A stretch of DNA of 64,000 nucleotides from Owenia fusiformis (GCA_903813345.2 CAIIXF020000007.1:16224714-16288713); one strand, 5' to 3'. Shown: positions 33,701 through 43,801, numbered from the stretch's first letter. The notes: generated from the letters alone by a model not told the origin. Numbers and translations are program-made.

Positions 33701-33902
33701 TCCTTAATTTGTTGGGTTTGGTGAAAATTAGAAAGTGCAATTTTCATGCAGAGGAAAGATGGCTCATAAATGTGACCCAACATCATGCTTGGAAAAAGTT
33801 TTGTTCAGTTTAAGTATTGATCCGTGTTTTTCATTACAGCTTATTGCAGAAATAAGAAGAGCACAAAATGGGGAGGAGCCGCAGTATTTTACCTCAAACT
33901 AG
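21697..33902 (+). CDS. SELENOW/MIEN1-like Rdx-family gene, CGGS copy, four exons
   Basis: Coding exons 21697-21728, 30497-30600, 33285-33361 and 33840-33902 (stop TAG), phases 2, 1, 0. The 91-residue product begins MAAVKVEIVYCGGSGYGS, continues to GVEIEGVRAPNVTG, RFEVSINDKLVFSKIES and ends EEPQYFTSN. This is a thioredoxin-like Rdx fold; the length and the FEV-x-IN-x-LVFSK block fit SELENOW and MIEN1 proteins, which act as small thiol-redox proteins. The family CxxU/CxxC motif is C-G-G-S here, so the second redox residue is Ser (AGT). TAC-TG|T splits the active-site Cys codon across intron 1. A paralog with UGA at this position starts at 53286. Intron 1 is 8.8 kb. Confidence 0.92.
22743..22829. 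repeat. 29-bp tandem repeat x3
   Basis: Three near-identical units of TTACTCGATATTTAAG followed by AAAAAGAATGTG, in intron 1 of the Rdx-family gene. Confidence 0.95.
22830..25234. other. Intron 1, no supported feature
   Basis: Contains an inverted pair near 24600-24710 (CCAATTGTCCGAATC / GAATTTGGACAATTGG) and a GC-richer patch at 24.77-25.2 kb with repeated CAAGTAC and TGTTGGATGTGTATG words. Opposed short frames there have no recognisable protein. Confidence 0.4.
25235..25432. repeat. Dispersed repeat with GGCGCCGAAACGG-type motifs, copy 1
   Basis: Starts CACCCCCAAAATGCAATCTG, ends TTGGCTGTGTA; the interior repeats variants of CGGTGCCGAAACGGCGCC in both orientations. The reverse-complement copy lies at 36128-36400. 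It interrupts the gag-like relic to its right. Probably a non-autonomous element. Confidence 0.8.
25433..26240 (-). pseudogene. LTR-retrotransposon leader and gag-like relic
   Basis: On the minus strand a primer-binding-site-like TGGTGTAAGAAGTGGG (about 26214-26229) follows GGCGCGCGACA, a plausible LTR end. Then a start near 26192 opens a frame (MKMEQKIELRGSKG...) that shifts once near 25900 into a glutamine- and lysine-rich, coiled-coil-like segment (MRQQFQHQDEMRDEMKL, then LKQSQNEF, then EGMEQINDTLARLVSSG). It looks like a gag N-terminus of a Gypsy-type element broken by a frameshift and a stop, cut off by the repeat at 25235. No protease or RT was seen. Confidence 0.55.
26708..26945. repeat. 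39-bp minisatellite x6
   Basis: Starts of CTTCTGGAGTA at 26708, 26747, 26786, 26825, 26864 and 26903, exactly 39 bp apart; the core is CTTCTGGAGTATCTCTGCTC then GGAGAGATGTAAAACAAG. Since 39 is a multiple of three it stays open in several frames on both strands; those frames are artefacts. Confidence 0.97.
26936..27266. repeat. Direct duplication, unit about 180 bp
   Basis: Two copies of a block running from GAATGTCAATCCCTGGGG through AAGATGGCGGATCAGG to ATGGCGGTTCAACACTTTGG, with a minisatellite unit between them. Confidence 0.9.
27267..30496. other. Rest of intron 1, no supported feature
   Basis: A few homopolymer tracts (C-run at 29337) and isolated words such as GACCGGTAC; no exon with valid splice sites was found. 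Confidence 0.4.
30497..30600 (+). CDS. Rdx-family copy 1, exon 2 with CGGS motif
   Basis: Acceptor AATTCCAG. Encodes (C)GGSGYGSYFQKTKAAIKE then SIPGVEIEGVRAPNVT. AGT (Ser) sits where the paralog at 58333 has TGA. Donor GTTTGA, weaker than usual. Confidence 0.9.
31204..32046. mobile_element. 843-bp fold-back (full-length palindrome) element
   Basis: Starts CACCCTATGCAGACAGAGCC, ends in its reverse complement, and the two 410-bp arms mirror each other almost completely around about 31624 (TATTGGGTGCGGAGGG / CTCCGCACCCAATA). Paired open frames at 31208 (-) and 31851 (+) are the same arm read twice. It lies in intron 2 of the Rdx-family gene. No clear target duplication. Confidence 0.95.
32047..33284. 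other. Intron 2 remainder, nothing seen
   Basis: No coding or repeat structure that I can support. Confidence 0.4.
33285..33361 (+). CDS. Rdx-family copy 1, exon 3
   Basis: Acceptor CTTTTTTATTTCAG. Encodes (G)RFEVSINDKLVFSKIES then GCFPEDDA; donor GTAAGT. INDKLVFSK closely resembles MIEN1 INGQLVFSK as recalled. Confidence 0.93.
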
Positions 33903-33928
33903 TTAAAACATCGAGCTTGTCTTTCAAT
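33840..33928 (+). CDS. Rdx-family copy 1, exon 4 with stop and possible 3' UTR intron
   Basis: Acceptor TTTTCATTACAG. Encodes LIAEIRRAQNGEEPQYFTSN, stop at 33900-33902. A GTAAGTTC donor 26 nt after the stop (33929) suggests the 3' UTR is spliced onto an exon starting near 35235 after AATTTTTCAG. Without that splicing the exon simply continues. Confidence 0.85.
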
Positions 33929-34267
33929 GTAAGTTCTCTGAGTGTGTCTATTTTTTACAGTTTCTAGGTGATTGTTTTCCATTTTACGCATGTAAATTGT
34001 ATTACGTTCGTTCAATGCTTCTGGTATCACATTCATATTCCCAGCATTAAATAGCTCAAAACACCTTGGGGGATTTCACATATATAGACTGCTCCAGATT
34101 TGTAAGTGCAAGTGCCAACGGGAAAACACCAAAATGGTTACAGAACACAACAAGAAAAATGAAATATCCAAGAGTCCACCAGTCATTGGGAAGTTAATCT
34201 CAAACTATCCCAAAATCATAATCCAACGGTAAAAGAAACAGTGTCTAATTCCCCTTCCCCTCCCCAA

Positions 34268-34380
34268 CAGTAAATAAACCATGAGTACTGGCTTTTAGGT
34301 GAAATAATGGCCGAGAACCGTAGACCCGAGGGCATTATTGAGATCCAAAGAGCCAGTACGAAATACGAATGGTTTATATT
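34268..34380. repeat. Small inverted-repeat element
   Basis: ATAAACCATGAGTACTGGCTTTT-like start (34268) is mirrored by AAAGAGCCAGTACGAAATACG..ATGGTTTAT at the end. About 110 bp, non-coding. Confidence 0.6.
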
Positions 34381-35234
34381 ATTTAAAATCCACACACACC
34401 CTTATGAAAGGTAAACAGTCCATGTTCTATTTAAGCTTACATTGAAGTATTCAACTGTAAAGTTTGTTTTCTTAAATGTAAATAGAGAGAGGAAAAGAGT
34501 TCACCTTTTGGACGACAAAACCTAAACCTGTACCTGAAGTGCGATGCGCGTGCAACAAATCATGTAAACTCGTCAAGTTCGACTTGTTTTATAAGCCCGT
34601 CGACGTATCATTCAATGAAAATATAATAGGGTCAGTTGAGTTGCCGTCTTGCGTTGAACCTGTAACACAAAAGATTATGAGTGAGGTTGAGATTACATAA
34701 CTTATTTCACAGTTTCAATCATTTTATACGGCGATCGAGACGCGAAACTCTAGCTTTTCGCGTTGGAAGTTAAGGTCTATGACACTCATTTTGACACAGA
34801 TTTCGTTTACGTTTTCGTCGACGGGTGAATAAATCGCTTATTTTGCTGCTACTATCTGAGACTAACATATGTTAGTCTCAGCTACTATCGATACGTATTA
34901 TGTGTTACATGGGTTTTTGATAAGTTGTCGAGTGCCGCATTATATGTACTTTTTTGAAAAATCAAACTACAGTTCATTCAATTGTGTTACTACCTAAGAA
35001 GGCCTTAATTAAGCAATTGTTGTTGCCATGAACACCATGATGTCATAGTTTGAGAATAAGACGTATTAATTCAATTAACCGAATGTAACCCCTGCTGTAG
35101 GTGGGAAAATATGTTCATTGAAAAGCCAAAGTTGTTTCACATCTGTTGGGTACACCCAATTACAATTAGCATGTACTCAAGTACATCTATGGAAGGTTTC
35201 TTTGTGATAAGCTACCTTTAATTTAATTTTTCAG

Positions 35235-35390
35235 ATCATCAAAGAAACTCAAAGAACAAAGAATGATGAGAAACCAGGAGAAATAACACAAGCAGTCGAG
35301 TCACCTTGTATTATATTGGAAAACAATCCTTGTATATGTAAATAGAACACCTCTGGACAATTAGTAACATTAAATTAACTGTTAACAGTT
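35235..35390 (+). other. Possible 3' UTR exon of the CGGS Rdx-family gene
   Basis: Follows a good acceptor (TTTAATTTTTCAG) and could pair with the GTAAGT donor at 33929. No open frame. I looked for a relic SECIS: ATGATGAGAAACC is present, but the spacing from ATGA to the A-run is too short for a standard one. Confidence 0.35.
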
Positions 35391-36127
35391 GAAATGTTTG
35401 ACTATTTTCAAACAAAATCCCAGACTTTAATGATAGGCAGACATTTAACATGGAGAGACTGGAATATTCTCTCTTTGTTGTGATGATGGCTTTACTCAGG
35501 ACTATATATTTTCATCTTCTGAATGAAGTTACATAACATTTTTCTACAAGAATATCTTAATAGAGCAAATACTTACCTTTCCAAAAACGTCAGTCTTTTG
35601 TTACGTCAAAGAAACAAGGTTATGTGCAAAAGGGCACAATAAAACTAGGTTCAGATAAAGAATGCAGTTGGATGCACCATTATTTTCCAATGAGTTTTTT
35701 AAAAAAGAAATTTGAAAGTGGGACCCATAAAATATGTTGTTTAGAAATATGTATCAATATAATAAATTCAAAATATAAACATAGTAGACATTGTACTTGT
35801 GATATGATCATCCCATCGAACGAAGCTCATAGGGATATAGAGAAGCCGTCCGTCCATTCACTCATGCGTCTTTTGTAGAACTAATTTAGAAAATTGGTTA
35901 ATAAATCACCGAGAAAACAACTCATCCATGCATGAAAGTGGTTCAGAGAAAAACAAATTTTAAAATTTTAGTTCTCATAGAAACCAATGGCATGGTAATA
36001 TTGAAAACATAATAATATATTTTTCTTTTCAACCTAGTTTGACAATCAACATGGTTTATTTTGTAAGTTTAGCATATTTGAATTATTTAGATGTGAAATT
36101 TAGGTATAAGATTTTTTATTCATATAC
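35391..36127. other. Intergenic, nothing supported
   Basis: AT-rich; an 84-codon open frame at 35624 has no recognisable feature. Confidence 0.4.
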
Positions 36128-36400
36128 TACACAGCCAATAGAATTCGGCGCCGTTTCGGCATCGAAAAAATTTGGCGCAGTTCCGGTGTAAAAGAAATTA
36201 TGCTCCCCTGGGGATTATGGTCCCCTTTCCTTACGGCCCTTACTGGCCCTGACTGTGTATAAATAATTAGGAAAATAATTGCAATTAGGTCACCATATAA
36301 ATCAGTAGAGAGTAGGACCACCTACCACCTACCACCTACCCTTACACTGTAAATTTGGCACCAAAACGGCGTCGAAAATTAGATTGCATTTTGGGGAGTG
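36128..36400. repeat. Dispersed GGCGCC/AAACGG repeat, copy 2 (inverted)
   Basis: Starts TACACAGCCAATAGAATTCG, ends AGATTGCATTTTGGGGAGTG: the reverse complement of the repeat at 25235-25432, with about 80 bp of extra sequence in the middle. Confidence 0.8.
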
Positions 36401-36724
36401 AAAGCTAGGATGATATAAATGACACATCTGGACTAAGGTTCCAATACGTATACACCATTGGAAAACTGAGAGTGTCGGCTTTAAGTTTGTTTGTTTTTTA
36501 AACAGGCAATGCGCCTATTTTTGAAGGAAAAAGAACAAAATATTATTTGAGACATGTTACTCACACACTCAATCAAATATGATAAAAACTTTAATTTGGG
36601 TCAATACTGAAGAGAGAAAAATTACTTGCTTAAAAAACAGCATTTGAAGTTCAGAGATCATAAGAAGAGAATTACCACTTTTCAAAAAGTGTATGTTTTA
36701 AATAACTCTTGAATTAAAAGATGG

Positions 36725-37182
36725 CGTATGGTTGAAAATCCTATCACAAATGAATGGATAATTAATGCAAACAACAAACAAACAGACTTATTAGTACTGG
36801 ACTCCTCTAAAGCATTTGATACAGTCGCACACGAAACTGGTCTCCTGGGCAAATACATGGCAAATGAAATTCCATCCCTCAAAATGCTATGTACTGAGTA
36901 TTCACAGACGTAAATCACCCATCACACACAAGTACACTATGTTAGGAGAAGAACTAAAATCTGTGATCAACAAACAACCTAAACTGAACCACACACAAAC
37001 AGTAGTATCAAAATCTAACAAGGTACTAGGCTTCCTCCGGCGCAACCTCCACCAGTGCCCAGAGAACATTAAAGCCCAGGAATACAAGTCAATAGTACGG
37101 TCGGCCTAACCTAGAATATGCTAGTGCAGCATGGAATCCTTACCGCCAGAAGGATATCAACATGCTGGAACGGGTACAAAGG
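36725..37182 (+). pseudogene. LINE relic, left part (RT fragment, core deleted)
   Basis: Encodes LLVLDSSKAFDTVAHE (RT motif A), then directly WANTWQMKFHPSKCYVLSI, followed by KVLGFLRRNLHQCPENIK and, after a stop, DINMLERVQR. Motifs B and C (the catalytic DD) are missing between motif A and the ANTWQMKFH block, so the copy suffered an internal deletion. It breaks off at the target duplication 37173-37182 and resumes at 52510. Confidence 0.9.
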
Positions 37183-37315
37183 GGGTTTGTAGAAAAAACC
37201 GGGTACCGGGTACCGGGTACCGGGTACTAAATCCTCCATACTGGGTTCCAACTTGGTACCCGGTACCCGGTCGAGAAAACCGGCTACCCGGTCGAAAAAA
37301 CCGGGTACCCAGAAA
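37183..37315 (+). repeat. Left TIR of the 15.3-kb element
   Basis: Contains four tandem CGGGTAC units (37200-37228), a spacer TACTAAATCCTCCATAC, then GGTACCCGG repeats and two CGGTCGA(G/A)AAAACCGG blocks. The number of tandem units differs from the right end (three). Confidence 0.9.
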
Positions 37316-38240
37316 AACAAAAAATACGAAAATTTAACATATTAATAACATAATAACATATTAAGTTAAATATCATTAGAAAGCTTTTTATATTTGAAAA
37401 ACATGGCAAATCAATGAATACTGTATGTGATTTAAATCTGTAAATAGCTATCGTTACTTTAGTAGAGAGGTGACGTGTGTTATTTTACATGATGCAACGT
37501 GTAAGGTTTTGATTGCATAATTTAAGTTATCCCAATTTTCGACGAAGCGTCCACTGAAAGTGTAAATTGTTACGTCTTACAATGTCATAGGCGTAGCCAG
37601 GAGGTGGTGCCATGGTGCGATCGCACCCTCCCCCATAACCATTGAAAATATGACCATGATGATGATAGAGGAAGAGAACAGCCTTAAAATGTTTTTTTAT
37701 TTGAAGCGTCTAGCTCAATTTTGAATGAAGTTAAATACATTTTTGTAAATTCAAAACAAATCTTAGTCGTTGCTTATGCCACGATCACACAATTGAAATA
37801 TCCCTAATATTAGTTTTTGAGACATTACCGTTGATGTTAACTGTAAAACTAATTTGATATAAACTTGTAAATGAAGTAATCTCAACCGTTTTAATTTATC
37901 CCGATATATTTTTAGAAATCCGAATTTTTTAGAATTGTTGATTCAGTTTTGTAACCGTGATTTTTCTCCAATTACTTTTTATAGCTGAATCCCGAAGACG
38001 AAAAACAGATTTTCACCCCGAAATTTCTTCAAAAATACAGATTTTCAGATTATAAATATAATCCTGTTTTTTAACTAGACATGTATGATGTACTGTCTTC
38101 CGTTTCTCTTTGAAACTGTCTTGGTTTCTTCATCTACGTACGCGAATGACTGGTCGGTAACTATCCAAACAATATCACTGCATGCATGTCTTAAATGTGT
38201 AATCATATTTAGAAACTGGAATGTACGCCCTACAAACATG

Positions 38241-38318
38241 GTATTAATTGTATTGTATTGTATTGTATTGTATTGTATTGTATTGTATTGTATTATATTG
38301 TATTGTATTGTATTGTAT
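38241..38318. repeat. (TATTG)n microsatellite
   Basis: About fifteen pentamers with one TATTA interruption. It produces spurious YCIVL-repeat open frames on both strands. Confidence 0.98.
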
Positions 38319-38383
38319 ATCACATTATTTCCATGTGAATACATTACAATTTCATCTTCGTTCACTCGGCATATTAATTATTA

Positions 38384-38778
38384 ATATTAATTTTCTGCCA
38401 AGAGTGTCAGACGAATCAAATCATGATTTAATTTCACTTAATCACGCGGTACTAACTCACCGGGGCGTATCGAAACTTCTCACATCTGGGGACCAAAACG
38501 CCGCTAAAACGAGGGACTTTGTAAACAAAAGCAATGTCTCGACTGAAAGGTATTTCTGTGAAGGAAATTTAATGGAACAAGTTTGAAGAAAAACGGTGTT
38601 GTTTGAGACCCACAATCATTGATTTTCCAAAGACAGGGTAAATTTGAAATTCAAATTAACGGGTTTGGTGGGCGTTTTAGTTTCGATACGCTCTGGTGAG
38701 TTAGTACCACGTGATTAAGTGGTATTAAATCATGATTTGATTCGTCTGATACTCTTGGCAGAAAATTAATATGTACAA
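38384..38778. mobile_element. About 390-bp TIR MITE
   Basis: Long inverted arms of about 95 bp: ATTAATTTTCTGCCAAGAGT..GACGAATCAAATCATG at the left and its complement at 38740-38778. The inner arms contain CTAACTCACC / GGTGAGTTAG and CGTATCGAAAC / GTTTCGATACG. Confidence 0.9.
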
Positions 38779-39210
38779 TCCTGTTAAATCAGGTAAATTG
38801 AGCTTTGTAGTTATAATATTGTAATTGTAATGCTGCTTAACCTGAAATAAAAATATCTACGTTAGATTTATGCCAAAATAAAATTGATGTATTTGAACTC
38901 TGTTTTTTGTACAAGAGATTTCCCCGGTTTTGAAGGGTGACACAGAACAAAGGACGTATAACCCTAACTTAATAATACGAATTGTACAGTGCAACATGGA
39001 AAACAAATTAATCTTTCTGGCAATTAAGTAAGTTTTTGGAAGTGGAACGTTGCATTTTCATCATCACCGCCAACAGATATACCATGGGCTTTTAAGAGAC
39101 CCATGGATATACTAATACTAGAATCACCCCGGGTGATCAATATCCTGTGTTCCGAATTTCGTTCCAGCAAGTCAGTGACCCGAGTTGTGTTTTACTGAAT
39201 CCCGACAAAT

Positions 39211-39278
39211 ATGGCGGCTAATTTGACAACAGACGATGTTGATGTCGACAATTATTCAAAACTTTCTGACAGCATAAG
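39211..39278 (+). CDS. Candidate first exon, left arm
   Basis: ATGGCG opens MAANLTTDDVDVDNYSKLSD then SIR, ending AG|GTAAGACTG in phase 2. Preceded by ATCCCGACAAAT. Its mirror exon at 41309-41376 has identical length, start and end. Product unknown. A downstream exon in matching phase exists at 43654, but the link is unproven. Confidence 0.45.
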
Positions 39279-40244
39279 GTAAGACTGAATATAGAGTGGC
39301 GCATTCGGTGCCTAAATATGTTTGCAACATTTTCTTAGTTGTTTATCCATATGCGTTGGGCATTACTGCTAATCGAAGCATAAGTAAACGTGACCTCATT
39401 TTCAACGCTCGCTGGAAAGTATGTCACCGAGCAGTTTTTGACCTTCTGTTAGTTAATGAGATAAACTGTTATCATGGTATAATTGCTGGGTAGACGTTCA
39501 AAGTGTGTACCAACTCGTGCTTCCAGTGAATGTAAACCATTTCTTTGCATAAGCGTCCTAGAAGGCATAATAAGATATATTCCATAGTACCGAGTAGGAA
39601 TCGCCAGTGTTCCGACGCACTTCATGGATAAATGCTTATAGACTATTGAATCATAATGAACAGAAGCAGTGTATACTCACGTGTGATATCTTAATTTATC
39701 AAAAATAAGAATTGAATGCATTTGATAATATTGATACTTTGCCAACTTGACTGATTTTTTTCTAGTCTGAGTAATTAATAAATGAGTAGTGGATTTGATT
39801 AATTGAGGATTTCCCATGTTAAAATATGTGAAAATTGTCAAGAGGCCACACACATCAGAGGATGAGAGTACAATACAACATGTGTAACTTATGAGACTAT
39901 GTTGCAACACCTTCAAAGAATGGTCATTTCACAATCCACATTGCACATACTGTAGCAGGCATTTTTATGATATATTTTAACATTGTCAGAAAAACCAGGG
40001 ATTGACAAAAAATATAGCATATCATATAGCAGGTATATGCCAGGTATTGTAATATATTTCAACGTTGTCACTGTTAGAGTAGGCATTACAATTTACCCAT
40101 AAAAATATAATAATATTGACAACAGGCTAAAAAGTCTTCACTTAGTAAGCCATAAATGTCACATAAAGGCGACGGTCACACCAGGCTTTCACGATAGCAT
40201 TGCTAAGGTAATGGCAGGATCCATGCATAATTTATTAAATCAGG

Positions 40245-40505
40245 CCCGCAGATAGGAGGGGGGGGCCCTGGTCAGAAATTCTCTCAAAAACTTGCAGTTT
40301 TTCACCATTCTGAGCACTTTTCACATGATTTTTTGCCAAAACAACAGATGCCAGCCAGATCATACTTATAGTAGAAGGCCAGGCTCAAATAAACCTCAAA
40401 TTGAGGTATTATCATTGAGATACTGATACTATACATACGATCGTGCTATCAAAACTGTCAAAAAGCCCCCCCCCCCCTTGGCAAAAACTCCACCCTTGGT
40501 AAAAC
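40245..40505. mobile_element. C-run MITE family, copy 2
   Basis: Starts near CGGCCCGCAGATAGG-like sequence and carries GCAGTTTTTCACCATTCTGA and a long C-run, as at 20207-20406. The ends are more diverged, and unrelated sequence with inverted ACTTTTCACATGATT / AATCATGTGAAAAGT words lies within. Confidence 0.6.
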
Positions 40506-40923
40506 CGCTAATCATGTGAAAAGTTCAATTTTTTTTAATAGTTATATTCCTTCTATAAAGTGGGTACACTTTTTGGGACACCCTGTATTTGCAGTTCATG
40601 TATTCATGAATGGATTCTCAAAAGTATACAAAATATATATAATCTTATTCTGTAGCTTCGGGACAATGACTATTCCTATTCGGTAGAATGGAATATATCT
40701 TTCAACGACTTCTATGACGCTTATGAAAGATAATAGCTTGGATTCAAACATAGCACAAGTTGAGACATACTAATAAGGTATACTTTACAGTTATACAATG
40801 CTCAGAGTATCCATCATTACTTACAGAAGGCAAAGAACGACTCGCTGATATCGTTTTCTGCGAGCTTTTCGAACTGGGTCATGTTGGTTTTATGCTTCGA
40901 TTTGCATTAATAGCCTACACATA

Positions 40924-41228
40924 CAAGGAGGATTGGCTCCCAGGATCGAAACTCGATATTTTCCAACAATGAAAACGTCGAAATGTCGTTATTTTCTGAA
41001 ATTAAAACCGACTATAAATTCAAAATAAACAGTTCAAAAGATTCGAACCAATATCTCGATCATTTCTTGTGAGTTTTGGAATTTTTCGTTTGGAAATAAG
41101 ACCAAAATTCACGATTTAAATGTTGAAGTGAACAAAATGGCGGCTGTTTGAATTCGAATTTTGTATTACGACATACCCATATATGGGACAGAATATCGGT
41201 GGTGCACTCTGGGAGCCAATCCTCCTTG
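40924..41228. mobile_element. 305-bp MULE-like MITE with 9-bp target duplication
   Basis: Perfect 20-bp TIRs CAAGGAGGATTGGCTCCCAG / reverse complement, and a 9-bp duplication CTACACATA at 40915-40923 and 41229-41237. A 9-bp duplication is the Mutator-superfamily signature. A diverged relative lies at 55155-55285. Confidence 0.95.
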
Positions 41229-41308
41229 CTACACATATGGATAATCGTTTAGGAACATGTTGAAAACATATTCCAGCACCGAATGCATTACTCTATATTC
41301 ATTCTTAC

Positions 41309-41376
41309 CTTATGCTATCTGATTTGTTTGACACATTTTCGTCACCTGGCTCGTCCAGTGGCGAACGAGACGCCAT
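41309..41376 (-). CDS. Candidate first exon, right arm
   Basis: Minus-strand ATGGCG opens MASRSPLDEPGDENVSNKSD then SIR, ending AG|GTAAGAATG in phase 2. Same 68-nt length as the left-arm exon; they share the first two and last four residues, and the 17 codons between are strongly diverged although the flanking non-coding sequence is well conserved. Function unknown. Confidence 0.45.
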
Positions 41377-41559
41377 ATTTATCGGGATTCAGTAAAAACA
41401 CAACTCGGGTCACTGACTTGCTGGAACGAAATTCGGAACACAGGATATTGATCACCCGGGGTGAGAATACTAATAAAAAACGTGTAATTAATTATTTTCT
41501 GTACAGCATCATATGCATTCAACTAGAGTTACTGTAGCTACATGCACGCACAGGCGTAC

Positions 41560-41659
41560 GTTACGCAAAATCATTTACAATAAAAGAATAAATATTTCAC
41601 AAACCAGTTGTTACGCAAAATCATTTACAATAAAAGAATAAATATTTCACAAACCAGTT
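41560..41659. repeat. 50-bp tandem duplication
   Basis: Two identical units beginning GTTACGCAAAATCATTTAC and ending TTTCACAAACCAGT. Confidence 0.97.
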
Positions 41660-43067
41660 AGCCTATAATACAGAAATCCTTAAATTCATTGACTTCACAT
41701 TCATTTTTAAGATATCCATAGTAGTAAGAACATTCTTTTTGAACAAACTTTTGATTGGGAAAACCGATGCCTGAAGTAGTCAAATTGAAAATGAGGAGCT
41801 TCATTTGTTCACAATGATTTTAATCGTTCAAAAAGAAGACGCTCAGTTCATTAACAGCATTTCGTTCAGTGTGGTTCGGTCATAGTCATTAGCCCCGGGA
41901 AAGGTAATCGTTCATACATTAATTAGTTTCCTTTTAATATTTAAAATACGTTTGCCAATGCTAAAAGCAGAAAGAAGCAGAATTTATTCTATAGTTCCAC
42001 AGATCGTCAAATCCAAAACTAGATAGTAACTGTTATTTTATTTTTGAAAAAAATTGTGTACAAAATAAGGCCAATGGTAAATTCTTCATCTCCCGTCAGG
42101 TAATAATTCAAACTCATCTTGCAAGCTAGGGTAAAAACAAACACAGAAGAAACAATCTTCACGTAATTTTGCAAATTGTCTCTGTAAATTGAATAAAAAT
42201 AGTAATGGAAATAATTTGATTTAAATGTGGTCTCTTCAAATATGAACGTGAGAGATCTCATACAATGGAAGGCCCACGCCAATAAATGAATTTAATATTA
42301 ATAGTTCTTGAAACCAAACATCAAAAACGTGCCGCAGAAAAGAACGGAGGTCAAGACGCTTTTACAGATTTAAATCAATTATTAACAGTAACTGTCAGAC
42401 TGTCAGTCGAATGTAAAGGTTCACTTATGTTTGCAAGCAACGCATTTGTGTAATGCAATGATACATTTCGATATTCTTTTCAGTTAAACAGAACTATACG
42501 AAAATAAGAATTCTTTTACTACAAACATTATGTTTAAGTCCACATGATAATGAAATAGCCTACAATCCCTTCTTGTTCAACGGGACTTTGATTTCAGCCC
42601 CGGGTTTCAGCCCTGAATAAACCAAAGTACCTGTGTCATACTACATACTACAAGTAGCATTAGACGTTTATACAATGTTCAGTATTTAAAACAAGGCCTC
42701 TGGTTTTCATGATATTTTCATTTTAGACATGTTTGAGTATTTTTAACGTTTAAAAGCAAACCATTATTATTATGGAGCTACGTGTATCATACTTATGACA
42801 TAAGGTCTCATTGTTCGACAACGTGTGAATGGCAGATAGCGGGACACGGCATGTATACACGATGGGCAAAATAAATATCTAGGATATATCCAGTAACACC
42901 AAATTAAAAATAATTAATTAAAAAATGTATGCCCCAAATAAACACTCAGTGGCAAAGAGTGAGAACATATAGCGAATGTGACACTGTGACCGCTACTTTT
43001 TGTTATTGATTTTAAAATACCCGTCCCACATTAATTGAGCTTGCATGCCCCATCTTATATAATTTAA
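41660..43067. other. Element interior, nothing supported
   Basis: No exon or repeat recognised inside this part of the 15.3-kb element. Confidence 0.4.
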
Positions 43068-43524
43068 CCCTTAAATGGTTTTTGGGGTCATTCTTTCCAA
43101 TAATTATATCAGAAATAAGCATTCCATCAACATGAAATTCCATCTAATCCTCAATTAATTCAATTCCTTTCAGATAAAACAAACCAGATATAAATCGCAT
43201 TATGACTTTTTGAGCTACCTGAGGCCAAAGAACATTACTATCACTGAAACATTTTCAATTAATACAGTGTTATATATAAATGCTACGAAATGTTACAAAG
43301 TGCTAAAACACCTGACCCCTTATGATTAGGTTAACACATATTTTCATGCATTCATGATAAATAATGCATACATATTCTGAAAGGTAATAGATAAACCTAT
43401 GTAAAACTGAAGTCAGAATGAAAAAAGCTTCTCTGGTTGCAAAGTAATTGCAAAATATATCTTGGGGTCCAAACGGACCCCAAAAACCTTTAGAGGGTGT
43501 AAAAAACAAAAAACCATTTAAGGG
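43068..43524. mobile_element. 457-bp piggyBac-like MITE
   Basis: TTAA at both flanks (43064-43067, 43525-43528), with termini CCCTTAAATGGTTTTT and AAAAACCATTTAAGGG. The subterminal TTTTGGGGTC is mirrored by GACCCCAAAA. TTAA target plus CCC ends are piggyBac traits. Non-coding. Confidence 0.9.
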
Positions 43525-43626
43525 TTAAGCAAGTACAATATTTAACCCAGACCCGTGGTTCAAACATTTGATGTCTCAGTCACCATCTGATATCTCATCT
43601 GCTAAATATTATATTCTTTTTTACAG

Positions 43627-43801
43627 GTTCTTTCAATGAATGGAATGCTGCAGACATGACGGACATGTGAAGTTTGGGGTTATGCATGGACACGTGCGAG
43701 GAGGACACAACGTAGAGAAAAGCGGGGGGTCTTCACTCGGGAAAGGTGTAAAACGCATCCTGGGATTCAGCAGAAACAGCTCCGAAATAATTCAGAACTA
43801 A
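43627..43801 (+). CDS. Candidate terminal exon inside the 15.3-kb element
   Basis: A strong acceptor TATTCTTTTTTACAG ends at 43626 and a second AG (GCTGCAG) at 43653. From 43654 a frame reads HDGHVKFGVMHGHVRGGH, NVEKSGGSSLGKGVKRIL, GFSRNSSEIIQN, stop at 43799-43801. That entry phase matches the phase-2 donors of the exon at 39278. Using the stronger acceptor instead gives quick stops in that phase. It is GC-richer than its surroundings. Unknown product; may be chance. Confidence 0.3.

Larger units (their letters stand above)
39121..41465. mobile_element. 2.3-kb inverted-repeat element with a first exon in each arm
   Basis: Arms of about 190 bp mirror each other: GAATCACCCCGGGTGATCAA..GTGTTCCGAATTTCGTTCC..CCCGA(C/T)AAATATGGCG, through a 68-bp exon-like segment, to GTAAGANTGAATATAGAG and GCATTCGGTGC. 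A 7-bp direct repeat AATACTA lies at both flanks (39114-39120, 41466-41472). The 305-bp MULE-like MITE is nested inside. It could be a transposon that carries promoter and first exon in its TIR, or an inverted gene duplication. Confidence 0.75.

Noticed and set aside
35260-35300. Relic SECIS in the 3' UTR exon candidate
   Set aside because: The spacing between ATGA and the A-run is only a few bases, too short for the SECIS helix.
38085-38586. Three open frames around 38.1-38.6 kb
   Set aside because: Largely encoded by the TATTG microsatellite (YCIVL repeats) and its flanking MITE.
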